From NCBI RefSeq assembly GCF_042477335.2, contig NC_091255.1, positions 49,020,501 through 49,084,500 on the forward strand: 64,000 bases of DNA, written 5' to 3'. The position numbers were made by a program, and so were the translations under genes. The stretch comes from Ovis canadensis. Its lineage: Eukaryota; Chordata; Mammalia; Artiodactyla; Bovidae. This document shows, piece after piece, positions 1 to 10,640 of this stretch. Below the pieces are notes generated by a model, which was not told where the DNA came from, searched no databases, and saw only the letters and a program-made list of their open reading frames with translations. Position 1 is the stretch's first letter, and each line of letters opens with the position of its first letter.

Positions 1-34
1 TGTTTATAAATTTAATCAAATCTGTTAAACTTTT

Positions 35-150
35 GAGAATTCCCTGGCAGTTCAGCGGTTAGGACTCTGCACTTTCATCGCCAAGGGTGCAGGTTCAATC
101 CCTGGTGGGGGAATTAGGATCCTGCAAGTTGTGTAGCATACCTCCCCCAA
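35..150 (+). repeat. tRNA-Glu-derived SINE (CHR type)
   Basis: Starts with the typical TTCCCTGGCAGTTCAG head and contains the GGTTCAATCCCTGGT B-box region. Confidence 0.85.
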
Positions 151-267
151 AGTTAAAATATCGTCTAAAAATATGTTACATATTTAAATTGAAATTACTG
201 GGCTAATCTATCAGATTTCTTTACTTAAATTCTTTTAAACATTAGGAACAGTAAAAATATATAATAC

Positions 268-420
268 AGGGTCTTCCCTGGTGGTTCAGTGGTTGGGACT
301 CTGTGCTTCCAGTGTGGGAGGGGCACGTTTTGTTCCCAGGTTGGGGAACTAAGATCCCACATGCCGCATGTGGTGCAGCCTAAAAATAAATGAATGAATA
401 AATAAGTCTTTAAAAAAATA
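268..420 (+). repeat. tRNA-Glu-derived SINE (CHR type)
   Basis: Contains TTCCCTGGTGGTTCAGTGG, the AACTAAGATCCCACATGCC body and an A-rich TAAATGAATGAATAAATAAG tail. The flanks near AAATATATAATAC and AAATATGTAACAC look like a diverged target duplication. Confidence 0.85.
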
Positions 421-601
421 TGTAACACAAATACATTCTGAATGATTATGAAATGTTCCTAAATTTAACACAGAATCATAAACACTGTGAGTTTGATTGC
501 TTCATCATTTCTATAGTCCTATCTTTACCTTCCAGTTTGTATGTAGAGTCATTTACCCAACTCAGAACAGTTTAATCATGTAAGGTGGACTGAAATGTTT
601 T

Positions 602-1345
602 TAAAAAATTGAAGTATAGTTCTTTTTTATAATGAGTTAATTTCTGCTGTACAGCAAAGTGATTCAGTTATACATACATATGCATTTTTTAATATTCTTT
701 TCCATTTATCACAGGATATTGAATGTAGCTGCCCATGCTACACAGCAGGACCTTGTTGTTTATCTAATCTATATATAATAGCTTACATTTGCTGACCCCA
801 ATTTCCTCCTCTGTCTCTCTTCCAGCCCTTTCCCCCTTGGCAATCATAAGTCTGTTCTCTGTGTCCATGAGTCTATTTCTGTTTCTATTTTGTGGATAGG
901 TGGTTTTTAGATTCCCCATACAAGTGATATCATATGGTATTTGTCTTTCTGCCTGACTTCACTGACTTGCTGATAATCTTTAGTGGCATCCATGTTGCTG
1001 CAAATGGCATTATTTTGTTCTTTTTATGGCTGAGTAGTACTCCATTGTATATAGGTACCACATCTTCTGTATCCATTCATCTGTGAATGGACATTTAGTT
1101 TTATTCCATGTCTTGGTTATTGTAAATACTGCTGCTATGAATATAGGGGTGCATGTATCTTTTTGAATTAGAGTTTTGTCTAGATATATGCCCAGGAGTG
1201 GGATTGCTGGATCGTATAATAGCTCTATTTTTAATTTTCTGAGTAGTCTCCATACTGTTCTCCATAGTGGCTGCACCAACTTACATCCCACCAACAGTGT
1301 AGGAGGGTTCCTACACGGATTTCTTAGTTAATGTGGCATCTGCCA
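602..1345 (-). mobile_element. L1 LINE 3' fragment (ORF2 C-terminus)
   Basis: The minus strand encodes the L1 ORF2 tail ([20 protein letters not shown], then CPFTDEWIQKMWYLYTMEYY), followed by 3' untranslated sequence. Only the 3' end of the element is present. Confidence 0.9.
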
Positions 1346-1627
1346 GAGCTCTTCTCCAAACTTTTTGCTTTGGAATTTATTAAAAGTATGTGTTTATGTT
1401 CCCATTTTTAGCCTTTTCATGTTCATTGCTTCATGGTTTTTGTCTGGCAAAGACCGTTACAAAGCATATAATTTGAATATGTGCCCCGGAATTCTGTAAC
1501 CATACAGGTGGTAATGCAATTATTTCTCCATCCAGTTCAGACTTGTCTGTTCCATCCAGCAAGAGAAGATACAACTGTGGTTTCCATGGAGATTCTTGAA
1601 GGCGGGATCGATAGTTTCCCCATCATG
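1346..1627. other. Unassigned intergenic stretch
   Basis: About 280 bases between an L1 and a Bov-tA, with no coding similarity or repeat family that I can name. Confidence 0.4.
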
Positions 1628-1750
1628 CTAGTGCTTAGTCTCTCAGTTGTGTCTGATTCTTTGAAACCCCATGAACTGTAGCCCTCCAGGCTCCTCTGTC
1701 TATGGGGTTTTCCAGGCAGGAATACTGGAGTACGTTGCCATTTCCCCATG
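1628..1750 (-). repeat. Bov-tA SINE fragment
   Basis: Shows the antisense Bov-A body: CTCAGTTGTGTCTGATTCTTTG, then CAGGCTCCTCTG and GAATACTGGAGT. Confidence 0.85.
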
Positions 1751-1796
1751 GTGCATTGCAAATCTCTCCCCAATAACTGCAGTGTATATTCTGGAA

Positions 1797-2110
1797 TGGG
1801 CTTCTCTGATAGTTCAGTTGGTAAAGAATCCACCTGCAATGCAGGAGACCCTGGTTCTATTCCTGGGTCAGGAAGACCTGCTGGAGAAGGGATAGGCTAC
1901 CCACTCCAGTATACTTGGGTTTCCCTTGTGGCTTAGCTAGTAAAGAATCTGCCTGCAGTGCAGGAGACCTGGATTTGAACCATGGGCTGGGAAGACCCCC
2001 TGGAGAAGGAAAAGGGAAAAGGCTACCCACTCCAGTATTATGGCTTAGAGAAGTCCATGGACTGTATAGTCCATGAGGTTGCAAAGAGTCGGACATTACT
2101 GAGCAACTTT
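1797..2110 (+). repeat. Two Bov-tA SINE units in tandem
   Basis: Two successive heads (AGTTCAGTTGGTAAAGAATC near 1812 and GTGGCTTAGCTAGTAAAGAA near 1928) are each followed by a CCACTCCAGTAT body. The second unit ends GCAAAGAGTCGGACATTACT. Confidence 0.85.
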
Positions 2111-2121
2111 CATTTTCACAT

Positions 2122-4527
2122 GTTCTGGAATGCAAAAGTAGAAAGTTGAGAGATACTTGGAGTAACAGGCAAGTTTGGCCTTGGAGTACAGAATGAAGCA
2201 GGGCAAAGGCTAACAGAGTTATGTCAAGAGAACACACTGGTCGTAGCAAACATCCTCTTCCAACAACACAAGAGACGACTCTACACAAGGACATCACCAG
2301 ATGGTCAATACTGAAATCAGATTGATTATATTCTTTGCAGCCAAAGATGGAGAAGCTCTATACAGTCAGCAAAAACAAGACGGGGAGCTGATTATGGCTT
2401 AGACCATGAACTCCTTAGTGCAAAATTCAGGCATAAATTGACGAAAGTAAGGAAAACCCCTAGACCATTCAGGTATGACCTAAATCAAATTTCTTACAAT
2501 TATACAGTGGAAGTGACAAATGGATTCAAGGAATTTGATTTGATAGACAGAGTGCCTGAAGAACTATGGACGGAGGTTCATGACATTGTATGGGAGGTGG
2601 TGATCAAGACCATCCCCAAGAAAAAGAAATGCAAAAAGGCAAAATGGTTGTCTGAGGAGGCCTTACAAATAGCTGAGAAAAGAAGAGAGGCTAAAGGCAA
2701 AGGAGAAAAGGAAAGATATATCCATCTGAATGCAGAGTTCCAAAGAACAGTAAGGAGAGATAAAAAAGCGTTCCTCAGTGATCAATACAAAGAAATAGAG
2801 GAAAACAATAGAATGGGAAAGACTAGAGATGTCTTCAAGAAAATTAGAGATACAAAGGGAACATTTCATGTAAAGATAGGCTCAATAAAGGACAGAAACA
2901 GAAGCAGAAGATAGTAAGAAGAGGTGGCAAGAATACACAGAACTATACAAAAAAGATCTTCATGACCCAGATAACCACGATGGTGTAATCACTCACCTAG
3001 AGCCAGACATCCTGGAATGTGAAGTCAAGTGGGGCTTAGGAAGCATCACTATGAACAAAGCTAGTGGAAGTGATGGAATTCCAGTTGAGCTATTTTAAAT
3101 CCTAAAAGATGATGCTGTGAAAGTGCTGCACTCAACATGCCAGCAAATTTGGAAAAGTTAGCAGTGGCCCCGGCACTGGAAAATGTCAGTTTTCATTCCA
3201 TTTCCAAAGAAAGGCAATGCCAAAGAATGCTCAAACTACCACATAATTGTACTCATCTCATACGCTAGCAAAGTAATGCTCAAAATTCTCCAAGCCAGGC
3301 TTCAACAGTATGTGAACGGTGAACTTCCAGATGGTCAAGCTGGATTTAGAAAAGGCAGAGGAACCAGAGATTAAGTTGCCAACATTCACTGGATCATAGA
3401 GAAGTCAAGAGAGTTCCAGAAAAAAACATCTATTTCTGCTTTATTGACTACACTAAAGCCTGTGACTGTGTGGATCACAACAAACTGTGGAAAATTCTGA
3501 TAGAGATGGGAATGCCAGACCACTTTACCTGACTGCTGAGAAATCTGTATGGGCAGGTCAGGAAGCAACAGTTAGAACCAGCCATGAAACAAGAGACTGT
3601 TTCCAAATTGGGAAAGGAGTACACCAAAGAGGTATATTGTCACTCTGTTTTTTTAACTTATATGCAGAGGACATCAAGTGAAATGCTGGGCTGGATGAAG
3701 CCCAAGCTGGAATCAAGATTGCTGGGAGAAATATCAATAACCTCAGATATGCAGATGATGCCACCCTTATGGCAGAAAGCGGAGAACTAAAGAGCCTCTT
3801 AAAAGTGAAAGAGGAGAGTGAAAAAGTTGGCTTAAAACTCAACATTCAAAAAGCCAAGATCATGGCACCTGGTCCCATCACTTCATGGTAAATAGAAGGG
3901 GGAACGATGGAAACAGTGACAGACTTTGTTTTCTTGGACGCCAAAGTCACTGCAGATGGTGACTGCAGCCAAGAAATTAAAAGATGCTTGCTCCTTGGAA
4001 GGAAAACTATGACCAATCTAGACAGCATATTAAAAAGCAGAGACATTACTTTGCCAACAAAGGTCCATCTAGTCAAATCTATGGTTTTTCCAGTAGTCAT
4101 GCATGGATGTGAGAGTTGGACCATAAAGATAAAGAAAGCTGAGCACCGAAGAATTGATGCTTTTGAACTGTGGTGTTGGAGAAGACTCTTGAGAGTCCCT
4201 TGGACTTCAAGGAGATCAAACCACTCAATCCTAAAGGAAATCAATCATGAATATTCATTGGAGGAATTGATGCTGAAGCTGAAGTTTCAATACTTTGGCC
4301 ACCCAATGCAAAGAACTGACTCCTTGGAAAATACCCTGATGCTTGGGAAGATTGAAGGCAGGAGGAGAAGGGGACAACAGAGGATGAAATACTTGGATGG
4401 GATCATCGACTTGATGGACATGTGTTTGAGCAAGCTCCGGGTGTTGGTGATGGACAGGGAAGTTTGGCATGCTGCAGTCTATGGGGTCACAAACAGCTGG
4501 ACACGACTGAGCGACTGAACTGAACTT
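2122..4527 (+). mobile_element. BovB (RTE) LINE, 5'-truncated, about 2.4 kb
   Basis: The element encodes the end of the endonuclease domain, then the reverse transcriptase (YADD catalytic box at 3748-3759) and the C-terminal zinc-like region ending TRLSD. Open segments at 2438-2914, 3183-3374 and 3907-4518 are separated by stops and shifts, so it is inactive. It ends with the GACTGAACTGAAC tail typical of BovB. Confidence 0.93.
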
Positions 4528-4971
4528 CCATGCTTACAAGAGCATGTATTGAAAGCAGGGAATCCCTCCCATTCACTTTTTAAATTAACACTGTGATTTT
4601 CCACAGTTATGAAAAACCTGTCTACTCCATCAGAATGGAGTTTCGTGCACTATACAAAATGTTATTACCAAAAGCTGCAGCCCAGGCAAAGGATGTGCTA
4701 GTCTGCCTTGTGGCCACTGTTTCAGACCTTGGGAAGCTACTCTGTAGGAGGTTCAGTATCATCACATGATTTCAGTGTGGACCATGACTGCTGAGCCCTA
4801 GACCGTGGCTCACCCTTGCCTGTTCATCCTCCTGTGTCACACCTTTCAGCGGCTAAGTTCCCTGTCCATACGCTCTCCTCCAGTTTATAGCTGTATCCGT
4901 CACAGCAAAGCACAGATGAATATATATGGACAAAAAGCTTCCGGGTCTTTGGAAATCTTCCAGTGTCCCAC
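4528..4971. other. Unassigned intergenic stretch
   Basis: Unique-looking sequence of moderate GC between a BovB and an L1. No gene or repeat recognised. Confidence 0.4.
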
Positions 4972-5485
4972 CACTTTGGTAACTTTGTTTCCTACATCCA
5001 TGACTCTACTTATGTTTTGCAAATAAGTTCATTTGCTCCCTTTTTCTTTTTTGTTTTTTTAAAGATTCCATATGTAAGTGGTATCATATGGCATTTGTCT
5101 TTCTCTTTTGACTTACTTCACTTACTGTGATAATCTTTAGGTCCATCCATATTGCTGCAAATGGCCTTATTTTGCTCTTTTCTTACTACTGAGTAATATT
5201 CCAATGTATATATGTACATCTTCTTAAGCCATCCCTCTGTTGATAGACATTCAGGTTGCTTCTATGTCCTGGCTATTGTAAACAGTGCTGCAGTGATGCC
5301 TGTATCTTTCTGAATTATGATTTTCTCCAGGTACATGCCCAGGAGTGGGATAGCTGGGTCATATAGTAGCTCTATTTTTAGTTTTTTAAGAAACTTTTAT
5401 TCTGTTCTCTTTAGTGGCTGCACCAATTTACATTTTCACTAACAGTGTAGGAGGGCTTCCCTTTTCTCCATACTCTCTCCAGAGT
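4972..5485 (-). mobile_element. L1 LINE 3' fragment
   Basis: Antisense match to the same L1 3' region as the copy at 602-1345 (CCATATTGCTGCAAATGGCC, then CCCAGGAGTGGGATAGCTGG), more diverged. Confidence 0.85.
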
Positions 5486-5499
5486 TTATTATTTAGACC

Positions 5500-6065
5500 T
5501 TTTTGTTTTTTAAAGCAGTTGTTAACATTTAAGGCATCTCCTACCACGTGGCTTCAGGCTACTGGGATACATGCCCTACTCACATCCTTAACCTTCTCAG
5601 CTCTTCTGCTGAAGAATTTGACCTTCACCATGACAGGCTGCTTTGGGTTCTTGGCAGCGTTTATACCCATGTCTGTTCACTGACTGAAGTCCACAATTTA
5701 TCAAGGTTGACATCTGGGCAGAAGTTCTGTTTCTTCTTTTTTTTTTTGGCTACACAGTATGTGGGGTCTCAGTTCCCCAACCAGGGATCCAACCCATACT
5801 CCCTGCACTGGATGCTCAGGGTGCCAACCACTGGGTCACCCTCAACTCCAGGGAAGCTCTGCTCTAGTTCCTCTTTTAAGTGGTAATGCCTCATACCAGC
5901 TGGCCCAGAGTATCCTGGGTGATGTTTGTTGAAGTTGCGTCTGTGGTGATCAATGGCACCAGCATTGTCCCAGCCTCCTGGGTGCTCCCGGTGTTTGCTG
6001 ATGCAGCTGAGGATGTAGCTCATGTGGCCCCTACGTTTCCAGGCCTTCCTTAGTCTGATGGCTGT
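5500..6065 (-). pseudogene. RPL27A processed pseudogene, split by a SINE
   Basis: Read on the minus strand, the segment shows ribosomal protein uL15 (RPL27A) without introns. It starts RLRKAWKRRGHMSYI, then SKHREHPGGWDNAG and NKHHPGYSGPAGMRHYHLK. After a SINE (5736-5866) it resumes at [10 protein letters not shown] and finishes [16 protein letters not shown] near VA and a stop. A block of about 25 codons between the NAAKN and PKQPV segments is missing, and there are stops and frame changes. The 3' UTR and a short A-rich tail (T-run at 5500-5512 on the plus strand) are recognisable. The start codon region is degraded. It is a dead retrocopy. Confidence 0.9.
5736..5866 (-). repeat. CHR-type SINE inserted in the RPL27A pseudogene
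   Basis: Antisense SINE (TTTTTGGCTACACAGTATG to CTCCAGGGAAGCTC) interrupting the pseudogene. The host sequence on both sides (CAGAGCTTC and CAGAACTTC on the minus strand) is a slightly diverged target duplication. Confidence 0.85.
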
Positions 6066-6068
6066 AGA

Positions 6069-6213
6069 TTTTTAAAAAATTTATTTATTCGGTTGCACTT
6101 GGTTTTAGTTGTGGCATGTGGGATCTAGATCCCCAACCAGGGATCAAACTTGGGCCCCTTTCAATGGGAGTATGCCTCCCGAGTCTTGCCACTGGCCCAC
6201 CAGGGAAGGCCTG
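6069..6213 (-). repeat. CHR-type SINE
   Basis: Antisense: T/A-rich head, GATCCCCAACCAGGGATCAAAC, and an end at GCCCACCAGGGAAGGCC. Confidence 0.8.
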
Positions 6214-6215
6214 GC

Positions 6216-6267
6216 TGTAGATTTGTTGATGATGACTATTCTGACCAGTGTGATACCTCATTGTAGC
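6216..6267 (-). mobile_element. L1 fragment, left part of an interrupted copy
   Basis: GATGATGACTATTCTGACCAG and TGATACCTCATTGTAGC are antisense L1 ORF2-end sequence. The copy resumes at 7291 after several insertions. Confidence 0.65.
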
Positions 6268-6432
6268 TTTTGTTTTAATTTGGCTGTGCCGGGTCTTCAC
6301 TATGGCATGCAGGATCTTTAATCTTGGCGTAACGGGCTCTTAGTTAGGGCATGCGGACTCTAATTCCCTGACCAAGGATGGATACCAGGCCCCTTGCATT
6401 GGGAGCATGGAGTTTTAATGAGGGAGGTCCCC
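6268..6432 (-). repeat. CHR-type SINE
   Basis: Antisense: TGGCTGTGCCGGGTCTTC, then CCTGACCAAGGATGGATACC, then CATTGGGAGCATGGAG. Confidence 0.75.
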
Positions 6433-6455
6433 TGCATTGTAGATTTTTTAAAAAA

Positions 6456-6786
6456 AATTGCCTTAATTTTTTTTATTCGTTTATTTTTGGCTGTGCTGGG
6501 TCTTGGTTGCTGTGATCAGGTTTTCTCTAGTTGTGGAGAGTGGGGGCTACTCTCTAGGTATGGTGTGTGGGCTTCTCACTGAGGCGGCTCCTCTTGTGGC
6601 AGAGCATGGGCTCTAGAGCATTCGGACTTCAGTAGTTGTGGCTCCCGGGCTCTAGAGCACAGGCTCAGTGGTTGTAGCACGTGGGCTGAGTTGCTCCTCG
6701 GCATGCGGGATCTTCCTAGATCAGGAGTGGAAACTCTGTCTTCTGCATCAGCAAATGTACTCTTCACTGCTGAGCCACTAGGGAAG
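6456..6786 (-). repeat. Long CHR-type SINE (about 330 bp)
   Basis: Antisense with the full body: TGGCTGTGCTGGGTCTTGG, TTGTGGCAGAGCATGGGCTC, GGCATGCGGGATCTTCC and CCACTAGGGAAGCCC. Confidence 0.85.
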
Positions 6787-6799
6787 CCCCTCATTGTAG

Positions 6800-7290
6800 T
6801 AGTTTTTTTTTTTTTTTAAGTTTCAGACTACTTATTAATCTGTGTAAACCCCAACACAATACACTGACATGGTTTTGTGCATTTAGAGGGGAAATATTTC
6901 CTGGTTAGGTGGAAAATTGTGTGAATGGCTTCTGGAAGACCTTCATTCTAAGCAACTTTATAGTGAAATGTTTCATTTAGAAGTCTGGACTTTCTTCAGT
7001 TTGCTGTAATCTACACTCACAGAGTTGAACTTGTACTGATCATTAGGTCCCAGCTAGTTCCAGAGGTCTGGGTTATTCTTTCCGTCCCAGCTGACAACAG
7101 GACTGAACAATGCCAGGCACGTGATATACAATGCTGTTCTAGTACCTCCTGGTCCAATAAATAGGAAGAGGGGTATCAAGCTAGAATACTTCTTGGCCTG
7201 ACCAATGATCTGGCGGAGCGTGGTTTCAACAGAAGCCTTGAGTCCAAACCTAGAAAAAACTAATCTGCAAGGCCTGGGATTAAGCAGTCA
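6800..7290 (-). pseudogene. NDUFA4 processed pseudogene
   Basis: The minus strand carries an intronless copy of NDUFA4, a small mitochondrial cytochrome-oxidase/complex I associated subunit. The frame reads [18 protein letters not shown], then LGPNDQYKFNSVSVDYSKLK after an in-frame TAG. The initiator ATG has become ACG and one codon in the LWNKLG region is the stop, so it cannot make the protein. 5' UTR, 3' UTR and a 15-base poly(A) (T-run 6803-6817) are all present. Direct repeats CCCCTCATTGTAG at 6787-6799 and 7291-7303 are its target-site duplication. Confidence 0.93.
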
Positions 7291-7350
7291 CCCCTCATTG
7301 TAGCTTTTATTTGCATTTCTTTTCATGTCCGTGTGATCTTCTCTGCAGCA
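7291..7350 (-). mobile_element. L1 fragment, right part of an interrupted copy
   Basis: CCTCATTGTAGCTTTTATTTG and CATTTCTTTTCATGTCCGTG continue the L1 left at 6267. The NDUFA4 pseudogene and SINEs lie between. Confidence 0.6.
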
Positions 7351-7424
7351 TTCAGAACCAAGGCTGCCACATCCACTATCCTAGGTCATCTTCGGTTCTT
7401 TCAGTACCAAAATGGACTTTGGAG

Positions 7425-7880
7425 CTTGTATAGGCAAGATTCTCCAGAAAAACAGGACCAATAGGATGTATGTCTATTTATGTAAGAGGAGACTTATTAC
7501 AGGAACTGGCTCACATAATTAAGGTGGCTAAGTCCCACAGCCTGCCATTTGCAAACTGGAGAATCGGGAAAGCTGGGGTGTAATTCAATTTGAGTCCCAT
7601 GGCCGGAAAACCAGGAGTATGGAGGTCCGAGGGAAGAAAACAGACACCTCAGCTCAGAGAGAGTGGATTCACCACATCCCCGACATTTTTGTTCTTTTCA
7701 GTGGAGTGGTTGATCCCACCTGCACTGGTGGGAATCATCTTAACTCAGTCTACTGATTCAGATGCTAATCTTTTTCAGAGACACCCTCACAGAACACATT
7801 CAGAAGTTCTATTTTACCAGCTATCTGGGCATGCCTTAACCCAGTCAAGTTGACACATACAGTTAACCATCACAGTTTTC
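7425..7880. repeat. Old mammalian interspersed repeat, family not assigned
   Basis: The stretch from GATTCTCCAGAAAAACAGGA through CTGGCTCACATAATTAAGG to CAGTCAAGTTGACACATAC has a composition and wording I recognise from other mammalian genomes, but I cannot name the family with certainty. Confidence 0.5.
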
Positions 7881-8009
7881 AATACAGCCTGCAGACATCC
7901 TGCTGGGATTTGCAAGGGTACAGCCCCTTGTGAAAGAGAAAAAGCCCTGAGGGCAATTCCTGGAGCACTAACAGTTCAGCATCATATTAGAACCAGAACC
8001 CATACATTA

Positions 8010-8190
8010 CTTGTGCATGCGTGCTCACTCACTCAGTCGCAGCCGACCCTATGGACTGTAGCCTGCCAGGCTCCTCTGTCCGTGACATTTCCCAGGTATC
8101 TTTCTGACCTAGGGATGGAACCCACATCTCTTATATCTGCATTCACAGGCAGATGCTTTACCACTGAGCAACCTGGGAGTTCACATTATT
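8010..8190 (-). repeat. Bov-tA SINE
   Basis: Antisense: CACTCACTCAGTCGCAG, CCAGGCTCCTCTGTCCG, GGATGGAACCCACATCTC and CTGAGCAACCTGGGAG. Confidence 0.85.
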
Positions 8191-8499
8191 TTCAGAAGCA
8201 GAAAAAAATATATAGTTACTTTCATTTTGAAAGAGCACATGTAATATTTACTATTTTTGTCAACCATAGGAAGATAGAAAGAAGAAAACAAAAATCACCC
8301 AAATCCCATTATCCAGAGAAAAGCAACTGAATTTTGCTGCAACTTACCATAAGGCCTTTCAATGCACATTGCATTGGTTCTCCATCATGATTAATTAGGT
8401 GGAGTGCTTGTTAAAACAAGTGCTTTTTAAAAGTCAGTAGTCCTGGGGTGGACCTGGTAAGAAATTGTTTTTTTAAAAAATTTTATTTAAATATATTTT

Positions 8500-8650
8500 A
8501 TTTTCCTGGGCCAGGAAGATCCCTGGAGGAGGGCATAGGCAACCCACTCCAGTATTCTTGCCTGGCAAATCCCATGGACAGAGGAGCCTGGTGGGCTAGT
8601 CCATAGGGTTGCAGAGTTAGATATGACTCAGTCAACTTGGCACACATGCG
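8500..8650 (+). repeat. Bov-tA SINE, 3' part
   Basis: Sense: CCAGGAAGATCCCTGGAGG, CAACCCACTCCAGTATTC, and an end at GACTCAGTCAACTTGGC. Confidence 0.85.
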
Positions 8651-8916
8651 CTTATGTATCTAAGCAATGTTTCATATGTGTAGGAAATCACTATATTCTC
8701 TAAAGGGTTTAAGTGTATATAAACACTAAGTTTATTGGAACTAGAATTTTCATCTCCTAGAATGTCAGCAGCTTAAGGAATGAGGAGTCAAGGACTGAGT
8801 TCACTTGGAGTCTTTTTAGTTAGCAAGTGCATTAATGATCAGGAGAGAACCTTTGGTTTCTGAAGGGAAACATTTGATTTTTTTTCTTTCCAAAGGTTTA
8901 TATGCCTTTCTCCCAC

Positions 8917-8935
8917 TCCCCCCCCCCCCCGCCCC
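8917..8935. repeat. Short poly(C) tract
   Basis: A run of C interrupted by one G. Likely variable in length and prone to sequencing error. Confidence 0.7.
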
Positions 8936-9051
8936 GATTCATTTTGTAAGCAAATACATACACACCAGAAAGGGATTTCACCTTTGATTTGCAACTTGTT
9001 TTCTTCACTTAGCAATGTCCTAAATATCTTTTCAAGTCAAATAATCTGCAT

Positions 9052-9590
9052 GATCTTTTTTTTTTTTTTTTAATCTTTTGGTCGTGTGCCAACTGGGATC
9101 TTAGTTCCTTGACCAGGGATTGAACGAACCTATGCCTCCTGCACTGGAACGAGGTTTTCTTTAATTGCCCTGGGTCTTTGCTGCTGTGCTGGCTTTCTCT
9201 GATTGCAGTGAGTGGGGGATATTCTTCATTGCGGTGCATGGGCTTCTCATTCCAGGGGCTTCTGCTATTGCAGAGCATGAGCTCTAGGTACTCAGGCTTC
9301 AGTGGCTGCAGCACATGGACTCAGTAGTTGCTGCATGCGGGCCTTGGAGCACAAGGGCTTCTTCAGTAGTTGCAGCGTGTGGGCTCGGTAGTTAGAGTTC
9401 GAGGGCTCTAGAGCTCAGGCTCAGTAGTTCTGGCACATGGGCTTTGTTGCTCCACGGCATGTGGAATCCTCCCAGACCAGGGATGGAACCCAAATCCCCT
9501 GCACTGGCAGGCGGATTCTTACCCACTATGCCACCAGGCAAGTCCTGAGTCTTAACCACTGGACTTGCTGGGAGGTCCCTGCATGATGGT
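9052..9590 (-). repeat. Two CHR-type SINEs, one inside or abutting the other
   Basis: A T-run at 9056 begins an antisense SINE that is cut near 9150 by a second, longer copy (GTGAGTGGGGGATATTC to CCACCAGGCAAGTCC). A short first-copy end (CCACTGGACTTGCTGGGAGG) follows. Confidence 0.75.
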
Positions 9591-9774
9591 TCTTAGCGAG
9601 CGCTCGGTATTCCTCATTGTACCATAACTTGTTTCACCAGAGGTCTCTTGTTGACATTTAGGTTACTTTCAGTTTATTATAGAAACTTTAATAGGCAGCT
9701 TTGTATGTAACTTTTTTGTGTGATATTATAGATTTACATGTAGTTGTGAAAAATAGTGATTGCACTTTGCCTCC

Positions 9775-9970
9775 GTGTATGTATGCGCTCAGTGGTGTCT
9801 GCCTCTTTGCTGTCCCACAGACTATAGCCTGTCAGGCTCCTCTGTCCATGGAATTTTCTAGACAAGAATACTGGTATGGAAAAAAAAAAAAAAGAGTACT
9901 GGTATGGGTTGCCATTTCCTACTCCAGGGGATCTTCCCGACTCAGGGATTGAACACTTTGCCTACTTTCC
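9775..9970 (-). repeat. Bov-tA SINE with internal A-run
   Basis: Antisense Bov-A body. GTACTGGTATGG is repeated on both sides of a 13-base A-run, suggesting a small internal duplication. Confidence 0.8.
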
Positions 9971-10239
9971 CCCATGGAAGCATTTTGTAAAGTTATGTTG
10001 TAACCAAGACATTGATATTTCTTGTGTTACTTGAACTCTCCTTTGTATTTACATCGATTTCCGCACGTCCCCTTCTAAATTTCTTAAGGTGAGAACTGCT
10101 GGGACAAAGAGCTTGACCTTTTTGTCCAGGTTCTGATAAAAGGGCTCATTTTCCATTCTTTGGACAACGCCACTCTTGGGGATGTGTTTAGGATGGCTAT
10201 CCCTTTGTGACTCAAGACTTTCCTTCTAGTACTTAATTA

Positions 10240-10480
10240 AAAAAAAAAAAAATGGCTGTACTGGGTCTTCATTGCTACTCTTGGGTTTTCTCTAGTTGAG
10301 GCAAGTAGGAGCTACTCATTGCAGTGGCTTCTCTTGGGGAGCACAAGCTCTAAGTGGGTGGGCTTCACAGTTGTGGTGCTGGGGCTTAAGTTGCCCCGTG
10401 GCATGTGGGATCTTCCTGGGCCAGGTCCCCTGCACTGGCAGCTAAGTTTTTAACCACTGGACCACCAGGGAAGTCCCTTC
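10240..10480 (-). repeat. CHR-type SINE
   Basis: Antisense: TGGCTGTACTGGGTCTTC, GGCATGTGGGATCTTCC, and an end at CCACCAGGGAAGTCCC. Confidence 0.85.
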
Positions 10481-10507
10481 AGTTTTGTTTTTGATACTTA
10501 ATAGTCT

Positions 10508-10640
10508 ATGTGAAGAATTTCCCTGGTGGTCCAGTGGGTGACTCTCAGTTCCCAATGCAGGAAGCAGGGGTTTGATCCCTGGTTAGGGAACTAGGATCCT
10601 GCATAATGTGTGCAATGTGTGTGGGGGAGGGGAAAAAAGG
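10508..10640 (+). repeat. CHR-type SINE
   Basis: Sense: TTTCCCTGGTGGTCCAGTG, GGTTTGATCCCTGGTTAG and an A-rich end. Confidence 0.85.

Noticed and set aside
1010-1294. 94-codon open frame on the minus strand as a small gene
   Set aside because: Its product is the C-terminal end of L1 ORF2.
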